64,000 nt of DNA, from assembly GCA_947396885.1 (NCBI GenBank), contig OX377202.1, positions 109,572,221-109,636,220 on the forward strand, in the 5' to 3' direction. Positions 52,901 to 53,665 of the stretch are shown piece after piece. The stretch's first letter is position 1, and each line of letters begins with the position of its first letter. This DNA comes from Heligmosomoides polygyrus polygyrus (taxonomy: Eukaryota > Nematoda > Chromadorea > Rhabditida > Heligmosomidae). Under the pieces are notes generated by a model, which was not told the DNA's origin, made no database searches, and worked only from the letters and a program-made list of their open reading frames with translations. The position numbers and the translations under genes are program-made.

Positions 52901-53665
52901 ATATACAAACGATTTGGCGGGTAAGGTCTATCATGAATCGTGGGTATGTCCACATCGAGGGTATATCTCTCCCTATACCCAGCATACCCATGGGTATGCG
53001 CGTTTATGAATCCGGGCCCAGATTCATCAACCGCTTGCAGGCTGGAAAGGGTGAAAAGTACTGTCAAACCTACTGATACCGCGATTCATCGACATGAGAT
53101 GTAGTAAATTTGAGGTCAAACTCCCTGTATCGGTTACTACGTAGTATAGTTCTGCTCCCCAAAATTTCGAATAACCGAATTTATTCGAATAGCAACGATT
53201 TTCGAATATTCGAAAATTGCGTTTTTTAAGCATTCGAATTCGAACTCATTAGAAAATCGTGATTTTTCGAACGTTCGAATACGAATATTCGATTTCAAAT
53301 AGAATTATTCGAAATTGAATGTTCGAATATTCATTCGGGCACAACTATACTACGAAGGCCAGTATGGTGAATTCGCGGTGAGATGATACCGGCGGTATCG
53401 TTGATGAATCTTCTGGCTCCATGTGGAGGATACGCAAAATCTTGGGACCAGATTCATCAGCTGCTTACCGCCTTCTAACGGTGAAAATACCGCCAAACTT
53501 GATGCTGGATGAATCTCATATCAGGGAGTTTGACGGTATTTTCACCGTTAGAGGGCGGTAAGCGGTTGATGAATCCGCCCCTGATGGGTATCTTCACTTA
53601 CCTGCTGGAACCTCTTCACCTTTTCCCCGAGGTTCGAAATGGATCTGGCCGTTGATTTGGAGCAT
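1721..53665 (-). CDS. Long multi-exon gene for a putative lysine/serine-rich single-pass membrane protein
   Basis: This entry spans the whole reconstructed gene; the exons are listed separately. The model starts at an ATG at 53665 and ends at a TAA at 1721-1723, giving about 560 residues. Every junction used keeps the frame open: middle exons enter with two bases and leave with one (phase 1-1), and the 3' exons switch consistently through phases 0, 2 and 0. The protein order is a short start exon, repeated acidic/lysine modules (EDS or DDS, then a K/R run, then SGS), a Ser/Thr-rich zone, a charged segment, a basic stretch, one hydrophobic segment near residue 435-460, a short coiled coil and a C-terminal region of about 70 residues. 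The layout resembles nuclear-envelope or ER-anchored proteins in general, but I do not recognise the family. Exons could be missing from the long introns, and at least three junctions have alternatives. Splice sites were read by eye and no transcript was seen. Confidence 0.62.
2245..2300 (-). repeat. Degenerate tRNA-derived SINE fragment
   Basis: The complement reads GTGTGGGGTCGAGTTGC then GCCTGGCGCTAGTTTTAATCG, matching the B-box and tail junction of the SINE cluster at 26.2-26.6 kb (GCCTGGCGCTAGAAGTTTTG). Only the 3' half of the tRNA-like part remains. Confidence 0.4.
2674..3162. repeat. Short tandem duplications
   Basis: GCGACGTGATGGA-type words recur at 2674-2735, CGTCCGCGCAGTG-type words recur near 2970-3005, and GTAATTCAGAAATCCTCG is duplicated at 3120-3157. 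I see no coding or element ends here. Confidence 0.5.
3163..4889. other. Intronic stretch, no gene seen
   Basis: No exon with paired splice sites and no element ends were recognised. Near 4377-4403 there is a GGCCGGCCGCGG-rich spot. At 4464-4495 a GGTACCGTTCG then CTCGAGATC string resembles the outer edge of the inverted repeat near 8055-8085. Confidence 0.4.
4890..5277. repeat. Outer diverged unit of the foldback repeat
   Basis: AACTCTGTCA...AGGTGAGGCTTGTGTGAC and the following GGTGGACCACTGCGGG string align with 5587-5780 inside the left arm at clearly lower identity, so this is an older neighbouring monomer. Confidence 0.5.
5278..8058. repeat. Large inverted repeat (770-bp arms, about 1.24-kb spacer)
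   Basis: The left arm 5278-6047 and right arm 7289-8058 are reverse complements of equal length with no difference that I could find; arm frames on opposite strands translate identically. The spacer has its own diverged inverted repeat (about 6076-6225 against 6447-6600). The sequence is built from units of about 680 bp: 6615-7288 is a diverged direct copy of 7289 onward, and 4890-5277 is a diverged partial copy on the left. Palindromic GATGACGTCATCG or a close variant recurs in every unit (near 5403, 6089, 6569, 7249, 7924). No transposase is encoded. Confidence 0.75.
8109..8240 (+). CDS. Possible small membrane protein antisense in the last intron
   Basis: Forty-three codons begin MSIKTATAKEQKERGKRAYR and run into a hydrophobic stretch (ALFPILMVGIVAALIF) before HQYYVVS and TGA. 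Basic residues then one membrane helix suggests a type II anchor. TTTTCTAG ends five bases before the ATG and could serve as a cis or trans 3' splice site. Alternatively GTGGGT...TATTTCAG (8190-8248) is a 59-base intron, which would remove the helix and join a polar reading frame (PLQQESASASITKQTK) running to a stop at 8429-8431. It begins 50 bases from the large inverted repeat. Confidence 0.35.
   Translation: MSIKTATAKEQKERGKRAYRALFPILMVGIVAALIFHQYYVVS
8783..8871 (-). CDS. Coiled-coil exon
   Basis: The acceptor is TATCCGTTCAG and the donor AA|GTAAGT. Twenty-nine codons begin ILRKEVQNLETARRRV and end CSLLV; the first half has heptad spacing of hydrophobic residues. The two leftover bases join the single base of the last exon to give AAA (Lys). 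Confidence 0.66.
8872..9752. other. Intron between transmembrane and coiled-coil exons
   Basis: AT-rich sequence without recognisable elements. Confidence 0.4.
9753..9846 (-). CDS. Transmembrane exon
   Basis: The acceptor is AAATTTTCAG and the donor AAG|GTAAGA. After one joining base, 31 codons encode PLVVAVIMCLIIIAFLQIIY and then LVISGQRPETK. That is a hydrophobic helix of about 24 residues, long enough to span a membrane once, followed by a polar exit. It ends in phase 0 and joins the coiled-coil exon without breaking the frame. Confidence 0.68.
9908..9927 (-). CDS. 20-nt microexon
   Basis: Six codons plus two bases (ARLQCL) lie between AAAATTCAG and ACT|GTAAAT. The introns on either side are 68 and 61 bases, typical of nematodes. 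It joins the basic exon in phase 0 and the transmembrane exon in phase 2. In the alternative model it is simply the end of a longer exon. Confidence 0.48.
9996..10070 (-). CDS. Basic membrane-proximal exon
   Basis: The acceptor is TTTTCGACGTAG and the donor ACA|GTAAAC. Twenty-five codons (CSMKIFVRKKHRSHN...FLSWRKT) are strongly basic, which fits the cytoplasmic or nucleoplasmic side of the following membrane segment. An alternative model skips this exon and reads the other frame through 9908-9992 (FFLRKIVFLWRLKIQ) from a poorer acceptor, GAAGACAG. Confidence 0.48.
10183..10331 (-). CDS. Coding exon (GTLWDLNEQLSKRFLVDVS), Lys/Pro-rich end
   Basis: The acceptor is ACCTGCCAG. Forty-nine codons begin GTLWDLNEQLSKRFL and end in a Lys/Glu/Pro stretch (LEEEQPKKPEEKPKPLTY). 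The end shown uses TAC|GTACCT because it leaves phase 0 for the next exon. A stronger-looking site AAAAG|GTATGG 29 bases further would leave phase 2 and require a different next exon, so the 3' end is uncertain although the exon itself is convincing. Confidence 0.58.
10746..10880. mobile_element. Hairpin MITE (TAA duplication), first in a chain
   Basis: The element begins GGGCACGTTTAGAGG and ends with the approximate complement; an internal palindrome GCATCGCTG...CAGCGATGC spans 10762-10866. TAA flanks both ends (10743-10745, 10881-10883). TAA/TTA duplications and GG-starting inverted ends fit the PIF/Harbinger (Tourist-like) class. Confidence 0.62.
10884..12643. mobile_element. GC-rich MITE with 23-bp terminal repeats, carrying a nested foldback
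   Basis: The left end AGGCCCCCACAGACTTC and the right end (GAAATCTGCGGGGGCCT) are inverted copies with few mismatches. TAA lies at 10881-10883 and 12644-12646. The same terminal repeat bounds the smaller element at 17179-17545. The 468-bp foldback at 11319-11786 lies inside. Confidence 0.55.
11319..11786. mobile_element. Foldback element, arms about 210 bp
   Basis: ACCAGGAAACTATCTCAACG at the left is mirrored by GTTGAGATAGTTTCCTGGT at the right, and the arms continue through TACAACTCTGC(A/G)(T/C)AGAGTT to CTTGGCTGGAAACA. The arms differ by scattered substitutions, and a spacer of roughly 60 bases separates them. No coding capacity. Confidence 0.7.
12646..13048. mobile_element. Extremely GC-rich hairpin MITE
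   Basis: The ends are AGCCCCTTTCATACTCGT and its complement ACGAGTATGAAAGGGGCT; TTA flanks both (12643-12645, 13049-13051). The interior is dominated by GCC/GGC trinucleotides, which create long open frames in several phases that I regard as artefacts of composition. Confidence 0.65.
13053..13330. mobile_element. Probable one-ended hairpin MITE
   Basis: It starts GGCCTATGTTATACTTCGC right after TAA, like the other family members, and holds the palindrome CGACAACAGCGTCGGCGAC-like sequence near 13160-13190. I could not find a matching right end, so it may be truncated. Confidence 0.35.
13716..13981 (+). pseudogene. LINE (RTE-type) reverse-transcriptase C-terminal remnant
   Basis: The plus frame reads VEKLREACLRWYSHVLRAQG, then GKRPRGRPKQRWLDRLH, stop, DLKIARLHSDQAFDRE and ADPATKRDRR. 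These are the hallmark tail motifs of RTE-like LINEs in nematodes (RWYGHV.R, RPRGRPK.RWLD, RADPAT.R). In-frame stops at 13872 and 13924 break it. It is followed by a GAAGAAGAAG tail. Confidence 0.75.
14040..14500 (+). repeat. Probable retroposon 3' end
   Basis: The stretch ends in AATAAACATAAACATAAAC (14480-14503), a short-unit repeated tail typical of LINE or SINE 3' ends. No protein similarity was recognised. Confidence 0.35.
14810..14902 (-). CDS. Coding exon (TLENYKKAGVVYHP, phase 1-1)
   Basis: The acceptor is CGACTTTCAG and the donor G|GTGAGT. Thirty residues begin TLENYKKAGVVYHPIVIP and end ASRRRSS. The composition is globular rather than low-complexity, so this is strong evidence of real coding. 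The joining codon to the next exon is GTG. Confidence 0.64.
15076..15123 (-). CDS. Coding exon (KDGTTTETILHGPGS, phase 1-1)
   Basis: The acceptor is ACCATTATTTAG and the donor C|GTATGT. Fifteen residues end in Gly-Pro-Gly-Ser, matching the SGS/SGP endings of the lysine modules. It is 173 bases from the preceding candidate exon and 173 bases from the next. Confidence 0.5.
15297..15449 (-). CDS. Candidate Ser/Arg-rich exon, GC-rich (phase 1-1)
   Basis: The acceptor is TCCTCACTTTAG and the donor A|GTAACG is weak. Fifty residues include SPSQDIHRSPTQD, SDRSRKTRP and SSEDPSRSEHAR, which fit the charged Ser-rich character of the gene. The exon is much richer in GC than its surroundings, so it could instead mark an alternative promoter or unrelated sequence. 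Confidence 0.45.
   Translation of the reverse strand, partial: CVVQVQAKTFTVLPPRTLSRTVLVKLVLSASEAARTPPGASTRVRPHASI
15450..16620. other. Intronic stretch, no gene seen
   Basis: Near 15950-16170 the motif TTTCTCAC(G/T)(A/G)AGGAGAAC-like is repeated a few times in both orientations. Nothing else was recognised. Confidence 0.35.
16621..16730. mobile_element. MITE with GATTCATCAA-type ends
   Basis: GGGTCGGACTCATCAACGAC at the left is mirrored by GTCGTTGATGAATCCGAC at the right, total about 110 bp. A related copy lies at 46329-46495 (shared interior CCGCTATGAATTCTCTGT). Confidence 0.7.
17040..17175. mobile_element. Hairpin MITE, near-perfect palindrome, TAA duplication
   Basis: It begins GGCCTTTGTCATACAATCGC and ends GCGATGGTATGACAAAGGCC. 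The arms pair almost throughout, including CATATCGAT/ATCGATATG. TAA at 17037-17039 and 17176-17178. Confidence 0.72.
17179..17545. mobile_element. GC-rich MITE with perfect 24-bp terminal repeats
   Basis: AGGCCCCCGCAGACTTCTG at the left and its exact complement at the right, with TAA at 17176-17178 and 17546-17548. The left TAA is shared with the preceding hairpin element. It is related to the element at 10884-12643. Confidence 0.72.
17557..17960. mobile_element. GATTCATCAA-end MITE interrupted by a hairpin MITE
   Basis: AGCCAGATTCGTCAACCG at the left and CGGTAGATGAATCTGGCCC at the right. The uninterrupted relative at 53444-53580 reads CTTACCGCCTTCTAACGG where this copy reads CTTACCGCTCTCTAA, then 269 inserted bases, then TAACGG. 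Confidence 0.75.
17591..17859. mobile_element. Double-hairpin MITE inserted in the MITE above
   Basis: It starts GGCTCCGTTTATACTTCC, ends CCTAAACGAGGCC and is flanked by TAA on both sides. It contains two successive palindromes (about 17604-17722 and 17731-17830), both with TCGCGTCGC-type arms. Confidence 0.72.
18167..19458 (-). pseudogene. Degenerate mariner transposon
   Basis: The inverted ends share GCAAAATTAATC(G/T)CCG. The N-terminal helix-turn-helix region (19345-18920) reads LDEFKLGHSAAEASRYL, RTVRLHFEKFASGDFDLEE and GSGRRSLLDGDVLRRVVE. The catalytic part (18706-18203) reads LWTAVENRGGPLLLQDSARH and ILPHHPYSSKLSPLIIAFF, where mariners have DNARPH and YSPDL.P.DYH. The last aspartates are lost and the frame is broken between the parts, so it is inactive. 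Confidence 0.85.
19910..20700 (+). pseudogene. Penelope-like retroelement fragment with GIY-YIG endonuclease end
   Basis: Around 20020-20406 the frame reads GVVYLISCQACGEEYIGETG, then RPLHVRIKEHLDG and later AFEAFWIYSRGPKLNRKGEC. This is a GIY-YIG-type core (VYLI...YIGETGR..H.R..EH) as found C-terminally in Penelope-like elements. Upstream, broken frames read LVRNRLYDR and PNCVVCP-like Cys motifs. A tail at 20585-20660 has GCCGAAACGTTAGCC and AATAAAGC. The RT domain is missing. Confidence 0.75.
21208..21395 (+). repeat. tRNA-derived SINE (strongly diverged)
   Basis: Aligns with the copies at 51147 and 51893: GTCGGAGGAGG head, GGTGAATTGGTACC-like body (GTGAATTGGTACCTGATTTG) and TCTGGGAAGGATAAAGC. 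It lies inside the hAT element. Confidence 0.55.
22697..22744 (-). CDS. Coding exon (EKTLGISASSKTLIS, phase 1-1)
   Basis: It has one of the best acceptors in the window, CGTTTTTCAG, and a C|GTAAGT donor. Fifteen residues are Ser/Thr-rich, resembling the end of the candidate exon at 40672-40758. It lies just beyond the MITE that carries the hAT insertion. Confidence 0.58.
23085..23200. repeat. Repeat related to the foldback core, inverted against 25580-25697
   Basis: CACGACTTCGGTCGAAAAAA then TTATTTGGGGTGCTGATCAC are the complement of the sequence at 25590-25690 and resemble the inner spacer of the 5-8 kb repeat (GGGGTTATTTGGGACGCTGA). Part of a second half-palindrome lies at 23330-23410. Confidence 0.55.
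23473..23894 (+). repeat. 5' LTR
   Basis: TG...CA termini, TATA box at about 23570-23577, terminal hairpin AATAAACCTG...CAGGTTTATT. Nearly identical to the 3' LTR for the first ~210 bases and clearly different after the poly-C tract. Confidence 0.75.
25199..25577 (+). repeat. 3' LTR
   Basis: Same first half as the 5' LTR; the second half (from about 25420 to 25510) is a different sequence, then the last 60 bases match again. The upstream AAATAGGGTAGGA may be the polypurine tract; it is conserved beside the LTR copy at 1-336. Confidence 0.75.
25698..26264. other. Intronic stretch, no gene seen
   Basis: AT-rich sequence with no recognised element or exon. Confidence 0.35.
26265..26640. repeat. 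Cluster of tRNA-derived SINEs in inverted orientation
   Basis: Minus-strand pieces at 26265-26332 (B-box GGTTCGAGTCCCGCC and tail CTAGAAGTTTTGATCGCAAC) and 26340-26430 (tail only), and a plus-strand full copy from 26478. The shared tail ...CAACAAAACAT...GTGACAGCTTA and TTAAAGAAACTGATTT shows these are SINEs rather than isolated tRNA genes. Confidence 0.62.
26478..26551 (+). repeat. tRNA-like head of the SINE
   Basis: A perfect 7-bp acceptor stem (GCGCCGG with CCGGCGC) and a perfect T arm (GCGGG-TTCGAGT-CCCGC) are present. The D arm and anticodon stem are imperfect (loop CCGGTCA, stem with a G-A mismatch). It could be a true tRNA-like transcription unit, but the repeated tail argues for a SINE. 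Confidence 0.5.
26690..27478 (-). pseudogene. Degenerate mariner transposase
   Basis: The minus frames read AQFAIGSKGFDLEMKV, RIVTSDEGWISYNNRRGSAQ, KSGLHPTKTMMAE and later HGKARPHVSEILVQKL and LLHPAYQLDLFLTDYHF. The first catalytic region (SDEGWISYNN) is recognisable, but the DNARPH aspartate is replaced (GKARPH) and frames are shifted. Confidence 0.82.
27480..28395 (-). pseudogene. Tc1-like element with long inverted ends made from its own 3' coding end
   Basis: CAGGGTGAACC ends with TA on both sides. The minus frame reads LAFVDKGVKIDEDVYQRDTL, WFKANFPDFIMPSEW and, after a frameshift, GILEARVGVKRHRSLESL and AKRLALCIRSKG. The right 196 bases are an inverted copy of the left 197, so the C-terminal sequence AKRLALCIRSKGG is also encoded on the plus strand (about 28200-28280). 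The N-terminal DNA-binding part is missing. Confidence 0.82.
28396..29139. other. Intronic stretch, no gene seen
   Basis: AT-rich. A possible 12-nt microexon (29102-29113, acceptor TTTGTACGTAG, donor GTAAGA, in phase) is too short to trust. Confidence 0.3.
29145..29232 (-). repeat. tRNA-derived SINE head
   Basis: The complement has an A-box-like GCGCAGATGGTTGAGGGCG, then CTGCCCGGAAAGTACAGG and a B-box GGTTCGAGTACCGC. It is a different family from the 26.5-kb cluster. Confidence 0.5.
29338..29394 (-). CDS. Coding exon (DETIEDGLRRRH, phase 1-1)
   Basis: The acceptor is AAATGGTTCAG and the donor A|GTAAGT. Eighteen residues run DETIEDGLRRRHVRSDTL. It keeps the acidic-then-basic order of the module but lacks the SGS tail. 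It sits beside a MITE (29427-29580) and downstream of a tRNA-derived SINE. Confidence 0.58.
29427..29580. mobile_element. GTCGC-end MITE, intact copy
   Basis: GTCGCAAAGGTGAGCAGCAT...GCGCCAGCCAAT at the left is mirrored by ATTGGCTGGCG...ATGCTGCTCATCTACGCGAC at the right. Confidence 0.72.
29864..29938 (-). CDS. Lysine-rich module exon with poly-lysine run (phase 1-1)
   Basis: The acceptor is TTTAATTCAG and the donor C|GTAAGT. Twenty-four residues begin EDSADSEKKRR, continue through six lysines and end HVKTLAS. The poly-Lys run could act as a nuclear or membrane-proximal basic signal; this is inference from composition. Confidence 0.63.
30190..30320 (+). repeat. SINE 3' fragment
   Basis: GACATCCTGTGGAATTAGAA then TACGTGGCGCATCCC matches the tail of the SINE at 51147 (AGTAGAACGCGTGGCGCATC). 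Confidence 0.45.
30545..32095 (+). pseudogene. Mariner transposase interrupted by a MITE
   Basis: The plus frames read FLERIATCDQKRIVYDNRRR, SAQWLDIDEAPKHCSKPSM, LILYGVFKPGE and GPILLRDNA before the MITE at 30947, then WLHVSMITRQKLHSLGYETF and HPPYSPDLSSTLYHF after 31865. Catalytic residues are visible in the DNA and PDL motifs, but frameshifts and the insertion destroy it. Confidence 0.83.
30947..31865. mobile_element. Long GATTCATCAA-type MITE (about 0.92 kb)
   Basis: GGGTCAGATTCATGAACG at the left and CGTTCATGAATCCGGGCCC at the right, with further mirrored sequence inside (GGTAAGTG, GAGGTAAATG...). It carries palindromic CGCAAATCGTAATTTACGA at 31417-31442 and a poly-C run. No coding. Confidence 0.68.
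32438..32494 (-). CDS. Lysine-rich module exon (DDSLEKEKRG type, phase 1-1)
   Basis: The acceptor is CGAATATTCAG and the donor C|GTGAGT. Eighteen residues run DDSLEKEKRGKKKSRIKS. A second GTGAG-like site lies 18 bases further on, so donor choice may vary. Confidence 0.6.
32900..33430. promoter_or_regulatory. Internal GC-rich block, possible alternative promoter
   Basis: This is a GC-rich stretch in the middle of the gene, abutting the candidate alternative start exon at 33129-33162. It shares a short duplicated string (TTGCGGGATACTGT at 33228 and again at about 33537). No element ends were recognised, so either a promoter or an old repeat is possible. Confidence 0.3.
33129..33162 (-). CDS. 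Candidate alternative first exon with its own start codon
   Basis: An ATG at 33160-33162 opens eleven codons (MQTEYGKVNSS) ending in phase 1 at A|GTAAGT, exactly the phase needed to join the exon at 32438-32494. It lies at the edge of a GC-rich block (about 32.9-33.4 kb) unlike the AT-rich intron around it. No in-phase acceptor is needed if this is an internal promoter. Confidence 0.38.
34254..34310. repeat. Perfect short palindrome
   Basis: TTAAAGTGTAGTTT..GGCACCCAC, four-base loop, then GTGGGTGCC..AAACTACACTTTAA: about 25-bp arms, flanked by no obvious duplication. It follows a sequence ending in AATAAAGC (34226-34233). Confidence 0.6.
34658..34714 (-). CDS. Lysine-rich module exon (EDSLDAERRK type, phase 1-1)
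   Basis: The acceptor is TTATTTTCCAG and the donor C|GTAAGA. Eighteen residues run EDSLDAERRKNKQQRSGP. It lies 112 bases downstream of the triple-module exon; that spacer, with proper splice signals at both ends, is one of the short introns of the gene. Confidence 0.64.
34827..34970 (-). CDS. Triple-module lysine-rich exon (phase 1-1)
   Basis: The donor is C|GTAAGT and the acceptor GATTTAG. The 47 residues contain three tandem versions of the module in one exon: DDSTDTDMKQKKVSAS, then LDDSLDADPKKKKLSMS, then LEDSEVKKKKLSGS. The single-module exons nearby look like dispersed copies of the same unit, so this exon indicates internal duplication as well as exon duplication. Confidence 0.66.
35085..35648 (-). 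pseudogene. Unidentified open coding-like segment
   Basis: An uninterrupted 188-codon frame with convincing composition reads AVPHDALFILAAHGLIEVLR, CVSRASTLCASLPSSFGVLV, later EDNGAGYPPSDPAYQSEDVA and LRKREEKIPLDRKCFLAGG before TAG. The upstream limit coincides exactly with a hairpin MITE at 35649-35787. No good acceptor or donor was found; a weak phase-1 donor (G|GTGGGA) lies near the end. It is on the same strand as the long gene but fits its exon style poorly, because it is long, GC-balanced and free of modules. It could be a retrocopy, a captured gene fragment or a separate gene exon. I do not recognise the protein. Confidence 0.42.
35649..35787. mobile_element. Hairpin MITE with TTA duplication beside the open segment
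   Basis: GGCATATATTATACTTTGGC at the left and GCCGAAGTATGACATAGGCC at the right; internal palindrome GCGACGCTGTTGTCGG...CCGACAACAGCGTCGC. TTA at 35646-35648 and 35788-35790. Confidence 0.72.
35878..36123. mobile_element. GC-rich hairpin MITE, TTA/TAA flanks
   Basis: The ends carry GAAGTATA and TATACTT-type boxes and the interior is a chain of CCGCAGTG/CACTGCGG palindromes. The right TTA (36124-36126) is also the left flank of the next element. Confidence 0.5.
36127..36463. mobile_element. GC-rich hairpin MITE with TTA duplication
   Basis: GGCCTCGTGCATACTTCC at the left, GGTAGTATGCCCCCAGCC at the right; TTA at 36124-36126 and 36464-36466; interior GCCGCGATTCCATCGCGAC mirrored near 36425-36450. 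Confidence 0.62.
36694..37960 (+). mobile_element. Helitron-like element carrying minisatellites, copy 1
   Basis: It starts CGATATTCTACTATATATAA then AAGAGTAAGCGG and a GTCCGTCCGTCTG run. The body holds a roughly 42-bp minisatellite (36786-37160; words GTGTCACCGACGTCG and CAACAGGCGTCCGGGTTC) and a GGGACCAGTAA-type G-rich zone. Near 37924 a hairpin GGTTTGGGCGAAGCCCCCAACC resembles Helitron 3' ends. The helicase is absent and a precise CTRR terminus was not found. Confidence 0.5.
38177..38830 (-). pseudogene. Tc1-like transposase fragment
   Basis: A single CAGGGTGCGTAAAAAGTATT end at 38177. The minus frames read SIFTQDEKYVFYINPAKQRV, WVRPGDLLPTFVWRDVHGEK and LLPKSTTMNSKAMVNEI, the first catalytic aspartate region of Tc1-type transposases (F..DEK....P.K.RVW). 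The other end is lost. Confidence 0.8.
38915..39810 (-). pseudogene. Degenerate Tc1-like element with MITE insertion
   Basis: CAGGGTGCATAAAAAGTATT and its complement bound the element with TA on both sides. The minus frame shows NPLDYSF-stop-AILENEF (third catalytic region) and a C-terminal RFRSCIHSKGANV tail, separated by the MITE at 39166-39324. It is internally deleted and full of stops. Confidence 0.8.
39166..39324. mobile_element. GATTCATCAA-end MITE inside the Tc1-like copy
   Basis: GGCCGGATTCATCAACGAC at the left and GTTGATGAATCCGGCC at the right; further mirrored GGGTAGAGATA/TATCTCTACCCC inside. CTGG occurs on both outer flanks and may be the target duplication. Confidence 0.75.
39811..40665. 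other. Intronic stretch, no gene seen
   Basis: AT-rich; a possible degenerate B-box (GCAGGGGTCGAACTGG) at 40150-40166 hints at an old SINE. Confidence 0.3.
40672..40758 (-). CDS. Candidate Ser/Thr/Gln-rich exon (phase 1-1)
   Basis: The donor C|GTAAGTTC is strong. The best in-phase acceptor is the unusual TTTACAAG. Between them are 28 residues rich in Ser, Thr, Gln and Lys ending MKTPKTIL. The C-terminal pattern (SSK/MKTP then T, L/I) resembles the exon at 22697-22744. The non-CAG acceptor is the weak point. Confidence 0.42.
40760..42036. other. Intronic stretch, no element recognised
   Basis: No paired splice sites in the right phase and no inverted ends were noticed. Confidence 0.3.
42037..42075 (-). 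CDS. Candidate 39-nt exon (phase 1-1)
   Basis: It lies between GAGCTCAG and G|GTGAGA and would encode NVPQPRGRAKPT. Length and phase fit the chain, but the exon is short, the polypyrimidine tract is poor and it carries no module motif. It could be a chance match. Confidence 0.33.
42991..44215 (+). pseudogene. Degenerate Tc1-like element
   Basis: CAGGGTGCGCACAAATTA at the left, TATTTGTGCGCACTTTG at the right, TA on both sides. The plus frames read MRKMAEELNISANSARTIVR (helix-turn-helix), SSDENVFTLEPAVNRQNDSI, RRAHPSSVKVWGAITSNGKY, RTTQQW, LLDFPVWSVVEPSL and CSYERRPFRMT. The order is normal for Tc1 but frames shift at least twice. Confidence 0.85.
44552..44614 (-). CDS. Lysine-rich module exon (EDFDADDKKK type, phase 1-1)
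   Basis: The acceptor is TTTTTGCAG and the donor A|GTAAGT. Twenty residues run EDFDADDKKKRKIKPQRSGS. This is a clear member of the repeated acidic box, basic run, SGS module, closest to the module at 34658-34714 (both end in QRSG). Confidence 0.62.
44620..45900. other. Intronic stretch, no gene seen
   Basis: AT-rich. A CGAATTTACC-type short direct repeat cluster lies at 45748-45815 and ends in GCGCACACCCCTG, which resembles a hAT-like end without a partner. Confidence 0.35.
45906..46165 (-). repeat. Penelope-like 3' tail, minus copy
   Basis: The complement matches 48496-48770: GGGTGGTAGCGCAACCGCTG, GTGTGTTTTCAACTTTAGGT, GGCCTGTGAACACGGCGACA, then AATAATAAAGTTTC and CCTCGTTGGCAAAAGAAC. Confidence 0.6.
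46329..46495. mobile_element. GATTCATCAA-end MITE
   Basis: GGGCCGGATTCATCAACTAC at the left and TAATGAATCCGACCC at the right; interior shared with 16621-16730. Confidence 0.7.
46545..48440 (+). mobile_element. Helitron-like element carrying minisatellites, copy 2
   Basis: The start CGATATCCTACTACATATAA then AAGAGTAAGCGG matches copy 1. A 42-bp-type minisatellite occupies 46640-47090 and a G-rich ACCAGTAAAGG array 47090-47660. A hairpin GGTTTGGGGCGAAGCCCCAACC lies near 48388, with CTAA about 25 bases beyond. The hairpin MITE at 48082-48165 is nested. A helicase is not encoded. Confidence 0.5.
48082..48165. mobile_element. Short hairpin MITE with TAA duplication
   Basis: GGCATCTAGCATACCTC at the left, GAGGTATGCCAGATGCC at the right, TAA at 48079-48081 and 48166-48168; 84 bp. 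Confidence 0.72.
48496..48770 (+). repeat. Penelope-like 3' tail, plus copy
   Basis: Carries CCTGTGAGGACGACGACAAC, then GTCGAAACGTCAG and AATAATAAAG, similar in order to the tail at 20585-20660 (CTGAAGAAAGCG, GCCGAAACGTTAG, AATAAAG). Possible relic of a hammerhead-type ribozyme. Confidence 0.55.
49240..49500 (-). pseudogene. LINE (RTE-type) C-terminal remnant
   Basis: The minus frame reads LRDPAEYAS, MKHRWAGHIMRSTYDR, stop, TRRTAEWIPRGCKRPRGRCP and MRWSDVFVKNIERQRLLP, the conserved RTE tail (KHRWAGHIMR, W.PR..KRPRGRP..RW.D). A TGA interrupts it. Confidence 0.78.
49501..50980. other. Intronic stretch with GC-rich hairpin remnants
   Basis: A half-recognised hairpin MITE ends ACCATAGGCC then TTA at about 49841-49853 with CCGCGGAC...GTCCGCGG-like arms from 49694. 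Poly-C runs occur at 50318 and 50461. No exon was recognised. Confidence 0.35.
50981..51055 (-). CDS. Coding exon of the long minus-strand gene (phase 1-1)
   Basis: The acceptor is TATCATTATCAG and the donor A|GTAAGT. It encodes 24 residues beginning KKVIFDAREASF and ending KVMTS. The phase fits the upstream start exon (joining codon GTG) and the downstream lysine-rich exons. The composition is charged with no low-complexity bias, so this is one of the more convincing exons. Confidence 0.62.
51147..51405 (+). repeat. tRNA-derived SINE
   Basis: A degenerate A-box GGTGGGGCAGTCATAGG, then B-box CTGGTTCGGATTTCC, body CCGGGGTCGGTGAATTGGTA, and tail AACGCGTGGCGCATCCC. One of at least six copies in the window. 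Confidence 0.68.
51824..51892 (+). mobile_element. Two truncated element ends in tandem
   Basis: GGGCCGAATTCGTGAACGAT is a left end of the GATTCATCAA MITE type, followed at 51866 by TAGTTGTGCTCGAATG, the left end of the TTCGAAT-rich hAT-like family. Both are cut off by the SINE that starts at 51893. Confidence 0.5.
51893..52165 (+). repeat. tRNA-derived SINE, best-preserved copy
   Basis: GGGCGCGTGTAGCGCAGTCG (A-box region), CCAGGTTCCTGGTTCGGAT (B-box), CGGGGTCGGTCAATTGGTAC, and the tail CGCATCCAAGAAGGG followed by CCTTTATCCTTATCC repeats. Confidence 0.75.
52203..52367. mobile_element. GTCGC-end MITE, diverged copy
   Basis: GTCGCAAAGATGTGCAACAC at the left and CCCATGCTGTCCATCTTTGC then GAC at the right, with GCGCGCCAGCCAAT inside. 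Confidence 0.6.
52380..52520. repeat. TTCGAAT-rich repeat fragment
   Basis: GGTTCGAACAAAC-like and ATTCGATTTTCGATCATTCG words match 55085-55200. Confidence 0.5.
52662..53019. mobile_element. GATTCATCAA-end MITE
   Basis: GGGCCTGGATTCATCAAGC at the left and CGTTTATGAATCCGGGCCC at the right; the right terminal GGGCCC is shared with the next MITE. Confidence 0.65.
53014..53418. mobile_element. GATTCATCAA-end MITE containing a TTCGAAT-rich hAT-like MITE
   Basis: GGGCCCAGATTCATCAACCG at the left, GTTGATGAATCTTCTGGC at the right. The insert 53145-53349 starts TATAGTTCTGCTCC and ends GGGCACAACTATA, with flanks CTACGTAG and CTACGAAG (7 of 8 identical), as expected for a hAT duplication. Confidence 0.65.
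53444..53580. mobile_element. GATTCATCAA-end MITE next to the exon 1 donor
   Basis: GGGACCAGATTCATCAGCTG at the left, GCGGTTGATGAATCCGCCC at the right; long mirrored interior (CTAACGGTGAAAATACCGCC). It ends 21 bases from the GTAAGT of exon 1, so it forms the start of intron 1. It is the empty-site relative of 17557-17960. Confidence 0.75.
53602..53665 (-). CDS. Exon 1 (start exon) of the long minus-strand gene
   Basis: The ATG (53663-53665) is preceded in frame by a TAA five codons upstream, so it is the first possible start. Twenty-one codons begin MLQINGQIHFEPRGKG and end VPA plus one base, followed by a perfect GTAAGT donor. The exon abuts a GC-rich region that looks like a promoter. A MITE lies about 20 bases inside the following intron. 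A non-coding leader exon or trans-splicing further upstream cannot be excluded. Confidence 0.6.
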